This document shows, one piece after another, positions 25,272-32,501 of a stretch of DNA of 64,000 nucleotides. The DNA comes from Streptosporangium saharense. GTDB taxonomy: Bacteria > Actinomycetota > Actinomycetes > Streptosporangiales > Streptosporangiaceae. The notes beneath the pieces are model-generated. The model was not told the DNA's origin. It saw only the letters and a list, made by a program, of their open reading frames with translations, and did no database searches. The position numbers and the translations under genes are program-made. Location of the stretch: positions 846,432-910,431 of the forward strand of contig NZ_JACHJP010000001.1 in NCBI RefSeq assembly GCF_014203715.1. The letters run 5' to 3'. Positions within the stretch are counted from its first letter, which is position 1. The number at the start of each line of letters is the position of its first letter.

Positions 25272-26060
25272 TCACCTTGTTAGTACCCGGACCTGGTCGG
25301 CCGGAGGGGCGGTCACGGTCGTGCCTCCCCAGTGGGAGAAGGTGACCTCCGCCGGGGCCTTCGCGGTCAGGCGTTGCCGTACCGGACGCCCCTGGTTGTC
25401 GAGCCAGAGATCGTACGTGGCCCGTGGGCCGAACTCCTTGAGCAACTTCTCGCGTAGCCGTGCCTGTGCCGCTTTGTCACCGGCCCGGACCAGGGCGTAC
25501 TCGTCCCCGGTGTCCCGCGTGAACGGCAGCGGGTCGTACGCGTCGAGGAACGTGCCGAGATCCACCTCGTCGAGTGCCGCCCGCACGTCGATGGTGACCG
25601 TGTAACGGTCGAGATCACCATCGGGCGCCGGGCCGCTCGCTCGTCCCCGCGCTGCCAGCAGCGCGTGCACCCGGTGGCTGTTCACCAGTGTCATCGCCTG
25701 GCTTGTCACCATGGTGACACCGAGCAGGTTGTACGGCTCGTGCTCTTCGGTGATCCTGTCCCAGGTCTTGCCGGGTGCCACCTCCTCTCCCGGTGTCTGC
25801 ATGTAGGCGGCACCGCCCGTCTGGATGAGCCGTCCGCGCAGGCCCCCGCCCAGATCGGCGAAGGCGTCCTGGTCCTGTCCCCTGATGACCACGGTGGCGC
25901 TCTGGATTCCACTCTTCGCCACCCGCTTGACGTCCGGGTGCGCCTGTAGATACGTCTCGACATATCCGGCGATTTCGGGGGCGGTCCTCGCTCCCGAACT
26001 GCAACCCGCCGCCAGCAGCGCCAACACGACGATCGCCATGTATTTAGGCACACCGGGCAT
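25272..26060 (-). CDS. Secreted lipoprotein (LppX/LprG-like fold possible)
   Basis: 262 aa with lipoprotein signal MAIVVLALLAAGC (lipobox LAAGC). The mature part has the beta-rich layout of actinobacterial lipoproteins that resemble LppX/LolA (WDRITEEHEPYNLLGVT..., GDLDRYTVTIDVRAALDEVDLG, ATYDLWLDNQGRPVRQRLTA). In particular the closing YDLWLDNQGRPVRQ strand pair is typical. A lipid- or peptide-handling role at the membrane surface is plausible, not shown. Confidence 0.75.
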   Translation of the reverse strand: MPGVPKYMAIVVLALLAAGCSSGARTAPEIAGYVETYLQAHPDVKRVAKSGIQSATVVIRGQDQDAFADLGGGLRGRLIQTGGAAYMQTPGEEVAPGKTWDRITEEHEPYNLLGVTMVTSQAMTLVNSHRVHALLAARGRASGPAPDGDLDRYTVTIDVRAALDEVDLGTFLDAYDPLPFTRDTGDEYALVRAGDKAAQARLREKLLKEFGPRATYDLWLDNQGRPVRQRLTAKAPAEVTFSHWGGTTVTAPPADQVRVLTR

Positions 26061-26274
26061 GCTCGCACCGTCGCGTGCAGATTCTCCTGGGCGGGACGTG
26101 TGGATCGCGTGCAGAAAGATCGGCCCGAAGCCGAGTCCGCCGATCGTCGACGCGTGGATGGAAGTGGCGATGCCCTTACCGAAACACTAAGCACTTGATC
26201 GACTACTGATGGTTATGTCCGCGAGGTTCCCGGTTATGTTCCGTGAGGTCATCCACCCCACGGAAGGACCTCTC

Positions 26275-26574
26275 GTGCGCCTGACCCACCCTCTGCTCAC
26301 CACCGCCCTGGCCACCCTTGTCGCCGCCACAGCCGTGGTCCTGGTCCCGTCCAGCTCGGCCTGGGCGGGGAACGGCTCGCTGTGGATCAACGGCCGACGT
26401 CACCACAACCCCAGCGGCTGCTTCACCGTCATGGGACGGCTTTCGATGACCAACCGCACCAACACGGCGGCCATCCTCTACAGGGGCGACAGGTGCAACA
26501 GCCGGATCCTCGGCGCCCTCGGGCCCGAGCAGCGCAACACGTGGGAGTTCGTCGGCAGCGTCTACGTCCAGTAG
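26275..26574 (+). CDS. Small secreted protein (99 aa) with two cysteines
   Basis: GTG 26275 is chosen for GGAAGGA upstream and because it begins the signal peptide directly (VRLTHPLLTTALATLVAATAVVLVPSSSAWA). The mature ~70 residues (GNGSLWINGRRHHNPSGCFTV..., LYRGDRCNSRILGALGPEQRNTWEF) have two Cys, probably one disulfide, and a beta-sheet-like pattern. Hypothetical; one of three such genes within 3.5 kb. Confidence 0.72.
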   Translation: MRLTHPLLTTALATLVAATAVVLVPSSSAWAGNGSLWINGRRHHNPSGCFTVMGRLSMTNRTNTAAILYRGDRCNSRILGALGPEQRNTWEFVGSVYVQ

Positions 26575-26855
26575 CACGGCACCGGCTGACGCCCTCGTCC
26601 ATCAAGGGGCGGGGGCGTCGTCGCGTCCGACGTTGGACAGCTCGGCCTGATGGCGGAGGGGGCGCAGGGGCGGTGCGTGGCGCCATGATCACGTGTAGGT
26701 GAACGTTGGCCGTCGGCAACGGTCCGTGCCGTAACTGCCGTTGCGGAATGCTCATTGATGTCCGCTTCTGGTCATGAGATGAGAGCGGTCTCCCGGGTTA
26801 CCTTCAAGGCGCTCCCCCGAACGGTCTCGCCAACCTTCTCGTGAAGGGCACTCCC

Positions 26856-27155
26856 ATGTCCTTGATCAAACGTCTCGCCGTCACCGCTGCTGCGACGATG
26901 CTCGCTGTCCCGTTGGCGGCGGCTCCGGCCACCGCTGTCGCCACCCGCACCTACGTCTGCGCTCAGGGAGGATGGGTGGACTGGTATCCGTTCCAGGTGA
27001 TGTCCCTGGAAGGCCAAGGGTGCACCGGGCCGGACGGGTTGGGCGGGCCCGGCGTGATCACCGTATCTTCCTGGGGAAAGACCTATAGCTGTGAGTCCGT
27101 GCTGTGGGCTTCCACAAAAGCCTCCGCAATCGGCTTCCGCTGCGTCCTGGCGTAG
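26856..27155 (+). CDS. Small secreted protein (99 aa) with four cysteines
   Basis: ATG 26856 begins a good signal peptide (MSLIKRLAVTAAATMLAVPLAAAPATAVA). The mature ~70 residues carry four Cys (YVCAQ, GQGCTG, YSCES, FRCVLA) that could form two disulfides, as in small secreted effectors, inhibitors or bacteriocin-like proteins. Not recognised. Confidence 0.72.
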   Translation: MSLIKRLAVTAAATMLAVPLAAAPATAVATRTYVCAQGGWVDWYPFQVMSLEGQGCTGPDGLGGPGVITVSSWGKTYSCESVLWASTKASAIGFRCVLA

Positions 27156-27362
27156 CAAGTCCTGGACATGACAGCGCCCCAGCCCAGAAGGACGGGGGCG
27201 CCGCGTCCGCGAAGTTCTCTCGGGAGCACTGTCGCCTCCGCCTCACTCCCCACGAACGGCCATGCTTCCGGCAGCCAAACGTGATCAGGCCGGCGTCCCC
27301 ACACCGCTTGCAGAGCCTTCAAGAGCCGGTTCATCTGAATGATGCTCGTACGGCCCGGCGCC

Positions 27363-27641
27363 TCAGGTGGGCTCAGGGGGCGGAGGCTCGGTCGTCGGTT
27401 CCGGGGGCGGGCTCGTCTCCACCCGTGCCTTGGCCGGGGCTGGCGATCTCACCGAACGGTCGGGTTCGCCGTGGTAGACGACCATGGCGATGACGACGAC
27501 GATCGCGATCGCCACCGCGCCGCTGATCCCGGCCACCGTGGCCGTGAAGACCGTCCGACTGTGCGCACGGACCCTGACCCGCCGTCCATTCGCGAGGGTT
27601 CGCCAGTGCGATCGGACCCGTGTTGTGCGCTTAGGGGTCAT
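27363..27641 (-). CDS. Single-pass membrane protein with Pro/Glu tail (92 aa)
   Basis: Start chosen at ATG 27641. A basic N-terminus (TTRVRSHWRTLANGRRVRVRAHSR, with repeated H-x-R elements) precedes one membrane segment (AGISGAVAIAIVVVIAMVVY) and a Pro/Thr/Glu-rich tail. Topology would place the basic part inside. Function unknown. Confidence 0.6.
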   Translation of the reverse strand: MTPKRTTRVRSHWRTLANGRRVRVRAHSRTVFTATVAGISGAVAIAIVVVIAMVVYHGEPDRSVRSPAPAKARVETSPPPEPTTEPPPPEPT

Positions 27642-27901
27642 TATCGGACCGTATGAAGGGGATATCGGCAGGTCAGGTCGCGGTGAGGCGGGCATTACCT
27701 GCCGTGCGGGTGAGGTGATTCCAGCCACGTCCAGGATTGCTCGCCGTCGGGTCTCGGCCGTAGGGGATCACGGGACGGCTTGGTGAAGGCGGTCCGAAGG
27801 AGCTTCTTGCTCATCCCGGTCATGCCTGGCCCGGGAAGGACTCGCCAGGAGGGCATTCCCCTGCTCGGCGCGGGTCCGATGGAGCCTGGTGGTCGCGCGT
27901 C

Positions 27902-28366
27902 CTATCCCTCGGATCCGGGGCGGACGATCATCAGGACTACGACGATGGCCCAGATCAGGTTGTAGAACCCGGCGAGCATGGACAGGGTGCGCAGGGGGGC
28001 GGCCGGGCCGGGGGTGTCGAGTGCCGCCCGTTGACGCGGGACGATCTGGGTGACCAGCAGGCCCGCCGCTCCCGCGGTGAGGATCATCGACAGGGTGATC
28101 CAGATCTCTCCCATCCGGCCCTGCACTGTCGCGAGGACGATACCGGCCACGGGAACGACGAGACCGGCGACGGCGTAGCCCCGGGTGATGCGGTGCATCG
28201 CGGCAGCGACGGTGGGGCTGCGTTCGTCCTGGTCGGACGCGGCCTCCGCGGGAACGGTCGCGGCGACAGGTGCGTAGCGGGGGAACAGGCTCGTCGCGAC
28301 GGCGGATCCGCCGACGAACACGATGGCGGCCAGGACATGGACCACCAGCAGGACGTCTTCCAGCAC
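27902..28366 (-). CDS. DUF2269-like integral membrane protein
   Basis: 154 aa with four hydrophobic segments (about 5-25, 62-83, 88-108, 128-148) and the family's helix-1 pattern LLVVHVLAAIVFVGGSAVATSLFPRYA, in which a His faces the membrane. GTG start with GAAGGGA upstream. It lies directly downstream of a MarR gene and of a duplicated MarR-type operator (28385-28427), so it is probably its regulated target. Function unknown. Confidence 0.75.
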   Translation of the reverse strand: MLEDVLLVVHVLAAIVFVGGSAVATSLFPRYAPVAATVPAEAASDQDERSPTVAAAMHRITRGYAVAGLVVPVAGIVLATVQGRMGEIWITLSMILTAGAAGLLVTQIVPRQRAALDTPGPAAPLRTLSMLAGFYNLIWAIVVVLMIVRPGSEG

Positions 28367-28384
28367 GGATGGCTCCCTTCAACC

Positions 28385-28427
28385 TTCAGGCTGGCTGAAG
28401 CCTAGACCATGCTTCAGCCAGCCTGAA
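28385..28427. promoter_or_regulatory. Duplicated TTCAG-N5-CTGAA operator upstream of the DUF2269-like gene
   Basis: Two copies of a dyad, TTCAGGCTGGCTGAA (28385-28399) and TTCAGCCAGCCTGAA (28413-28427), are exact reverse complements of each other, centres 28 nt apart. On the minus strand TAGGCT, a -10 hexamer, lies between them. Two same-size sites around a -10 box between a MarR gene and its neighbour fit a MarR operator. Confidence 0.75.
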
Positions 28428-28450
28428 AGATGGGGTCCGTGGAGAAGGGG

Positions 28451-28888
28451 TCAGTCGGTGGTACGGAAGGCGGCCAGGATGGCTTCGCCCACCTGCCGAC
28501 GCGTTGGATCGGAGTTCGGGCCGAACAGGTGCTCGTCCACCTGGTCCACAGCTTCCTGCGCCGCGCGCAGCAGGTGCGCGCCCTCCTCGGTCACCTCGAT
28601 GACCGAGGCGGAACCGGCGCGGGCGCTGCTGTCGCGCACCAGTCCCGACCGCTCCAGCGCCTTCACCGCCGTGTGCACGCTCTGTACGGTGATCCCCGAC
28701 ATGCGCGCCAGGTCGCTGAACGACACCCCGGGCACGGCCCTGATGTGCGCCAGCAGCCCCAGCCTGCTCACCGTCAGATCCAACGGCGCCAGGGCCTTGT
28801 TCAGCTCCGCCTCGACCTGGTGCGCCAACGTCAGGACCACGATCGAAACGCTGGTCACAGGCGGCGCGGGCCGGGAGGTCTCAGACAC
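28451..28888 (-). CDS. MarR-family transcriptional regulator
   Basis: 145 aa from GTG 28888. Helix 1 (VVLTLAHQVEAELNKALAPLDLTVSRLGLLAHI), then the winged helix (GVSFSDLARMSGITVQSVHTAVKALERSGLVRDS) with wing ASVIEVTEEGAHLL, and a C-terminal dimerisation helix. Same strand as the DUF2269-like gene, 84 nt upstream of it, with the duplicated operator between them. Confidence 0.88.
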   Translation of the reverse strand: MSETSRPAPPVTSVSIVVLTLAHQVEAELNKALAPLDLTVSRLGLLAHIRAVPGVSFSDLARMSGITVQSVHTAVKALERSGLVRDSSARAGSASVIEVTEEGAHLLRAAQEAVDQVDEHLFGPNSDPTRRQVGEAILAAFRTTD

Positions 28889-29117
28889 CGTTCCAGTGTC
28901 CCCGGTCAGACAGGCACTTCGCACAGACACGGGGCCGCTCTCGTCGTGTCGGAAGGGCGCGGGGAGCTGTCGCCAGGTGGGCAGGCCAGGGTGTGCGTCA
29001 GCGGGTAGGGCCGGTGGCGTCCGGAGACGCGTGAAAACTGACCCCGGGGGAGTTCAGTCTTGGCTGCGGCCGGGGCTTTCGCGTGACCGTCGTCTTCTCG
29101 CCGCGTACGGTCGAACC

Positions 29118-29240
29118 ATGGCTGAGGATGACGACGTGCGCCTTGGCGCGCAGGGTGAATGGATCAGCCAGAACGGCACCGGGCCGAAGCAGACCGTGTG
29201 GGTGAAGTGCAAGGCGTGTAGCGGAACAGGGCGGAGATGA
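29118..29240 (+). CDS. Tiny protein (40 aa) with one CxxCxGxG element
   Basis: ATG 29118 is 6 nt after TACGGT (leaderless type). The 40-residue product starts acidic (MAEDDDVRLG) and ends VKCKACSGTGRR, a DnaJ-type half zinc finger. Its stop overlaps the start of the next ORF (ATGA, 29237-29240), so translation of the two is coupled. It is too short for usual gene finders; the promoter and the overlap support it. Confidence 0.6.
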   Translation: MAEDDDVRLGAQGEWISQNGTGPKQTVWVKCKACSGTGRR

Positions 29241-29539
29241 CCGACCCGATCACCTGCCCGGAGTGCGAGGGGCGCAAAGGACAGCACCTGGGGGAGCTGT
29301 TTCTCCGGTGCCGGTTCTGCGGGGGGCTCGGCTGGGTGGGTGATCACAACGAACCCGCCGAACGCGGGGAGCGCCCGCCCCCGGAGCCACCACCGGCGTG
29401 GGAACACAAGGTGTGGCGAGACCCGGTCGTCGTCGCGGCGCTGCCATGCCGGTACTGCCTCGGCGCCCGAACCGTGTCGCACATCGACGAGAAATCCCGA
29501 CGAATGACCACGGCGGCCTGCCCGGCGTGTGTGGCGTGA
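29237..29539 (+). CDS. Small CxxC-rich (DnaJ-type zinc finger-like) protein
   Basis: 100 aa with four CxxC-type motifs: CPECEGRKG, CRFCGGLGW, CRYCLGA and CPACVA, enough for two zinc sites of DnaJ central-domain type. A Pro-rich, negatively charged linker separates the halves. No J domain. Coupled to the preceding 40-aa ORF, which adds another half finger. Located next to the CRISPR array leader. Role unknown; nucleic-acid or protein binding is possible. Confidence 0.7.
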   Translation: MTDPITCPECEGRKGQHLGELFLRCRFCGGLGWVGDHNEPAERGERPPPEPPPAWEHKVWRDPVVVAALPCRYCLGARTVSHIDEKSRRMTTAACPACVA

Positions 29540-29858
29540 CCGAACACGGGAGCCACGGCCGAGGAGGAGGTCGCGGCTCGGCCTGCCGTGTGGGGATCTG
29601 CGTGAGGGGGTCCGCTGGAGGGGCGCTGACTTCGTGGAAGTGCCGAAGCCTCATGTCGTGTGGAGCAGCGGGCTTTTGAAGGTGATTCTGAGGGCTGGGT
29701 TGCGTCTGGAGTCGGGGGAGGGAAAACTTGTGGGCCTGGCCGGATTCCACAAGATGATCAACGCTCTGACCTGCACTTCTGCACTACCGCCGGACCGCTG
29801 CAGAAACAGTCCGTCCTCTCCCTGTCTTGCCCTGTCTGACCTGGGACTTTACTCTCGG
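29540..29858. other. Presumed CRISPR leader region
   Basis: No credible gene. The stretch next to the first repeat is pyrimidine-rich and somewhat lower in GC (CTGTCTTGCCCTGTCTGACC... TTTACTCTCG). Since the degenerate repeat is at the other end, this side should be the leader. Confidence 0.45.
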
Positions 29859-30210
29859 GTCGCTCATCACCCTGAAGGGTTCGCAACACGATCCCTTGGA
29901 TGATTTCGATCATTTCGTCAGGGTCGCTCATCACCCTGAAGGGTTCGCAACCCCGGCCACACCGACCGGAAGATGCGGTGACCGTCCTGTCGCTCATCAC
30001 CCTGAAGGGTTCGCAACAGGTCGGCCATACACGCGGCCTGCGCCGCGCTGAGTCGCTCATCACCCTGAAGGGTTCGCAACCGGGCTTGTGGCGGCGCCCC
30101 TTGGGGGCGGGCAGCGTCGCTCATCACCCTGAAGGGTTCGCAACTCGATCTCACTTCCCCGGTAGCCCAGGTCGTCCCCGAGTCGCTCATCACCCTGGAG
30201 GGTTCGTGAC
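29859..30210 (+). CRISPR. CRISPR array, 6 repeats and 5 spacers, no cas genes in window
   Basis: A 29-nt repeat beginning GTCGCTCATC, with the inner hairpin ACCCT-GA-AGGGT and ending TTCGCAAC, occurs at 29859-29887, 29923-29951, 29989-30017, 30052-30080, 30116-30144 (identical) and 30182-30210 (three changes). Spacers are 35, 37, 34, 35 and 37 nt and differ from each other. The degenerate last copy sets the orientation: leader on the left. The subtype cannot be set without cas genes. The last repeat overlaps the 3' end of the BldC-like gene on the other strand. Confidence 0.95.
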
Positions 30211-30438
30211 TTGGGTGGTTGGGGGGTTGATGAGAGCGTTGATGTCGCTTTGGCGGTAGCGGCGCTGCCCGCTGGGCGTTTTGAGGGAGGGGATCTTCCC
30301 GGTGAGGGACCAGCGGTTGACGGTTTTGGGGTCGACGCCGAAGATGTGGGCGACTTCGCCGGGGGTGAGGAGGCGGTCGGTGGTTTCTGGGCCGGTGGTG
30401 AAGGTGCCGTCGGGGGTGACGGTCTTGCTCGGGGGCAT
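30190..30438 (-). CDS. BldC-like MerR-type HTH protein (excisionase-like)
   Basis: 82 aa from ATG 30438, with AAGGAG upstream. Residues about 22-70 (LLTPGEVAHIFGVDPKTVNRWSLTGKIPSLKTPSGQRRYRQSDI) are a MerR/BldC winged HTH, also the fold of phage and ICE excisionases. The last seven codons (…VTNPPG) and the stop lie inside the degenerate CRISPR repeat 6. BldC is a developmental regulator in Streptomyces; this diverged copy in an accessory region could instead be an excisionase or local regulator. Confidence 0.82.
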   Translation of the reverse strand: MPPSKTVTPDGTFTTGPETTDRLLTPGEVAHIFGVDPKTVNRWSLTGKIPSLKTPSGQRRYRQSDINALINPPTTQVTNPPG

Positions 30439-30449
30439 GGGGGGCTCCT

Positions 30450-30689
30450 TCAGTAGCGGAGGTTGTGGAGGATCTTGTCGTGGTGGGCGAGTGCCCTGAT
30501 CAACCCGTGCAGGGTGGTACGGCCCAGCACGTCGCGGGCCCCGGCCTTTCGCTGGTCGGGGCGCAGCGGGTAGTAGCGGGTGGCCCACCAGCGGGGCAGT
30601 CCGGGCAGGTCGCGTTGTTCGTAGTACCAGCCGGGGTGGGTGCTGGTGAGCACGTCGATCACACGTCGCTCGTACTCGTCATCGGTCAT
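30450..30689 (-). CDS. Small 'PGW' domain protein, paralog 5 of 5
   Basis: 79 aa from ATG 30689. It contains HPGWYYEQRDL..RWWATRYYPLRPDQRKAG followed by TLHGLIRALAHHDKI, which aligns with the P-G-W / W-A-x-R / L..AL..(Q/H)D pattern of four other small proteins at 31110-32385. Next gene (BldC-like) starts 11 nt downstream on the same strand. Function unknown. Confidence 0.7.
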   Translation of the reverse strand: MTDDEYERRVIDVLTSTHPGWYYEQRDLPGLPRWWATRYYPLRPDQRKAGARDVLGRTTLHGLIRALAHHDKILHNLRY

Positions 30690-31109
30690 CGTCGTCTCAC
30701 TTCGGAGGACGGACAGGAAACCCGCCTCACGCGGGGAGGTCTCGCCGGTCAGGCGGGGGGGTGCCCGGCCCCGAGCCGGGGAGCACGGGCCGGGCACCCG
30801 GTAGGGGAGTTCTCACGGGAATGGAGCGGGTGTTCTTGCGGGGAGAGGGAGATGGGTGCCCGGCCCCGAGCCGGGGAGCAGGGGGCGGGCACCCGGTAGG
30901 AGGACCGGTCCCGCGTGTGGGGACGCGGGACCGGTACGCGAGGCGGCTCCCCCTTCCCCAACACGCCCGGCCCTTGGGAAAGCCGTGTCCCGGCGTGCGT
31001 GGGAGCCACCTTGCGGGGGTGTGCGGCTCAAGCCCTCCAACCTGAGCCGCACGCTTGGGGGTACGGCGGGCAGCGGGTGGGATGAGGTCCCACTGCCCGC
31101 CGTACCGGC
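30690..31109. repeat. Hairpin-rich noncoding stretch (five or six large inverted repeats)
   Basis: Back-to-back perfect or near-perfect hairpins: GGGTGCCCGGCCC/GGGCCGGGCACCC (30759-30799), a diverged copy of the same (30854-30893), ACCGGTCCCGCGT/ACGCGGGACCGGT (30904-30935), a longer-range GGCTCCC/GGGAGCC pair (about 30945-31007), GTGCGGCTCA/TGAGCCGCAC (31021-31052) and GTACGGCGGGCAG/CTGCCCGCCGTAC (31061-31105). The last follows the stop of the gene at 31110 and can terminate it. No protein reading here is credible. Confidence 0.8.
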
Positions 31110-31502
31110 TTAGGGGCGCAGAAGTCTGCGCAGGGCGGGAGGCCGGTAACCGGTCCGACCGGCCCGGAGGGCGCGGGTGGCAGCGACGGCCCGGATGCTC
31201 GGCGGCACCACCGGGGGTGCCTGAGCGGTCAGGCGAATGGACACCTGCCTGGGCGCCTGTACGGGCACCTGAGCGGGTGTCTGGGCGGTCAGCTTGCGGT
31301 CCAGCTCCTCCGCCGACTCGGCGCGTACCAGCAACACGGCCCCGGGGGTCGGCCTGCCGGACAGGACGTGCCGGTAGGCGCTCCACAACCCGGTCTGCGC
31401 GTTGGGGAAGACCAGCCAGCCCGGGTGAGCCGTTTGCACGGTGTTACAGGTTCGATCTGAAAGCCCGGCCTCTGGACGAGACGCCCCGAGCGATGGCATC
31501 AT
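31110..31502 (-). CDS. 'PGW' domain protein, paralog 4, with Pro/Gln-rich tail
   Basis: 130 aa. The domain part is AHPGWLVFPNAQTGLWSAYRHVL...ESAEELDRKL, the same order of P-G-W, an aromatic in place of W-A and a final L-rich helix as its neighbours. A tail with repeated TAQTPAQVPVQAP and a basic end follows. Its start overlaps the stop of the preceding gene (31499) by 4 nt. Function unknown. Confidence 0.65.
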   Translation of the reverse strand: MMPSLGASRPEAGLSDRTCNTVQTAHPGWLVFPNAQTGLWSAYRHVLSGRPTPGAVLLVRAESAEELDRKLTAQTPAQVPVQAPRQVSIRLTAQAPPVVPPSIRAVAATRALRAGRTGYRPPALRRLLRP

Positions 31503-31873
31503 GCCGCCCTCCCACCCGGACGCCGCCGCCTGGCCGTGCCCCGGTAACGCGTTCCTGTCGTGTCCCGGTCGCGCGGCTCAGTGGGCGGACGCTCCTCGCC
31601 GCCGTGCTGGGGCGGCGCGGCCTGAACCAGGCGGACCATCTCCGCTTCCTGCATCCGCTCCTCCAACCCCTCGGAGGTAGCGTGCTCGACGATGACGGCC
31701 TGCGGGCTGTCCCAGGAGGCCACGGCAGAGAAGCTCCGCTTGCTCAGGCTGTAGAACACCGTCCACTCAGGCCACACCTGGCTGAGCCGCTCGGCCTCCG
31801 CCCGCGCGGGTCCGTCCCACACTCGCCGATACACCAGGCTGTACGGCTGGCCCTCCCGGTGCCGTCCCGTCAC
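31499..31873 (-). CDS. 'PGW' domain protein, paralog 3 (diverged: P-E-W)
   Basis: 124 aa. A short leader (SLVYRRVWDGPARAEAERLS) precedes the domain VWPEWTVFYSLSKRSFSAVASWD...SEGLEERMQEAE, with P-E-W in place of P-G-W and no W-A-x-R. The C-terminus is an Arg/Pro-rich tail. It overlaps 4 nt with both neighbours, so the three genes 32097-31110 form one coupled operon. Confidence 0.65.
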   Translation of the reverse strand: MTGRHREGQPYSLVYRRVWDGPARAEAERLSQVWPEWTVFYSLSKRSFSAVASWDSPQAVIVEHATSEGLEERMQEAEMVRLVQAAPPQHGGEERPPTEPRDRDTTGTRYRGTARRRRPGGRAA

Positions 31874-32097
31874 GAAGCCACCCCCTCAACAGCGGTCCGG
31901 GCCTTCTCCTCCTGCTCGGCTACGGCCTCCTGGACCTCCTCGAAGGTGTCGGCGTCCACGGCCGGTTCCACCCCGGCCCGCAACGCCGTACGCGGGAAAG
32001 CCCGGTTGCGGATGGCCCAGTACCGGCCGGTGTCACTGACGATCAACCGCCAGCCCGGGATCGCCGGGGCGGTCGTCGCGGCTTTACCATCGTGCAC
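31870..32097 (-). CDS. 'PGW' domain protein, paralog 2
   Basis: 75 aa, GTG start with AAAGGAG upstream. The sequence IPGWRLIVSDTGRYWAIRNRAFPRTALRAGVEPAVDADTFEEVQEAVAEQEEK keeps the full pattern P-G-W-x5-T-G-R-x-W-A-x-R-N-R. Acidic helix at the end. Overlaps the next gene by 4 nt. Function unknown. Confidence 0.7.
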   Translation of the reverse strand: MHDGKAATTAPAIPGWRLIVSDTGRYWAIRNRAFPRTALRAGVEPAVDADTFEEVQEAVAEQEEKARTAVEGVAS

Positions 32098-32169
32098 GGT
32101 CGCGCTCCTTTACGATCAAGAACATGTCCGGACGCCGAGAACGACCGGTAGGTCCGCCACCCCTGACGT

Positions 32170-32385
32170 TCAGCCAGCCTCGGCGGCCAATCGGTCCTGG
32201 TGCCGGAGCTGTTCGACGAGCTGGTGCACGTCCTCGTCGCTGACGGTCTGCTCCAAGCCCTGTTCCATCTGCGCACCGGTGAGCCGCCGGTTGCGGGTCG
32301 CCCAGAGACGACCGGTCGAACTTCGCCAGATCGTCCATCCAGGAAACGCGGCCTGAAGGTCCGCGAGGATCACCGGCTTGCTCAT
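32170..32385 (-). CDS. 'PGW' domain protein, paralog 1 (most complete)
   Basis: 71 aa: FPGWTIWRSSTGRLWATRNRRLTGAQMEQGLEQTVSDEDVHQLVEQLRHQDRL. It is the cleanest example of the shared domain (P-G-W, S-T-G-R-x-W-A-x-R-N-R, G-x3-T-V, then a helix). First gene of the array, divergent from the DUF5919 regulator. The W-A-x-R and final helix suggest a small helix-strand module, possibly for binding. Function unknown. Confidence 0.72.
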   Translation of the reverse strand: MSKPVILADLQAAFPGWTIWRSSTGRLWATRNRRLTGAQMEQGLEQTVSDEDVHQLVEQLRHQDRLAAEAG

Positions 32386-32439
32386 GCAACAAGGTTGCTG
32401 AGAGTAGGAGGATTTTCACACCCCGTTTCCAGGACGTGA

Positions 32440-32472
32440 GGGACGTTCAGCGCTACCGTCAAAAAACGTCCC
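32440..32472. promoter_or_regulatory. GGACGT inverted repeat in the divergent promoter region
   Basis: GGGACGTT (32440-32447) and AACGTCCC (32465-32472) are exact complements 17 nt apart. A further GGACGT half lies at 32432. The site sits between the first 'PGW' gene and the DUF5919 regulator and may be bound by the latter. Confidence 0.5.
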
Positions 32473-32501
32473 CCATGTCCTTCCGCCGATTCGAGGCAGT
32501 A

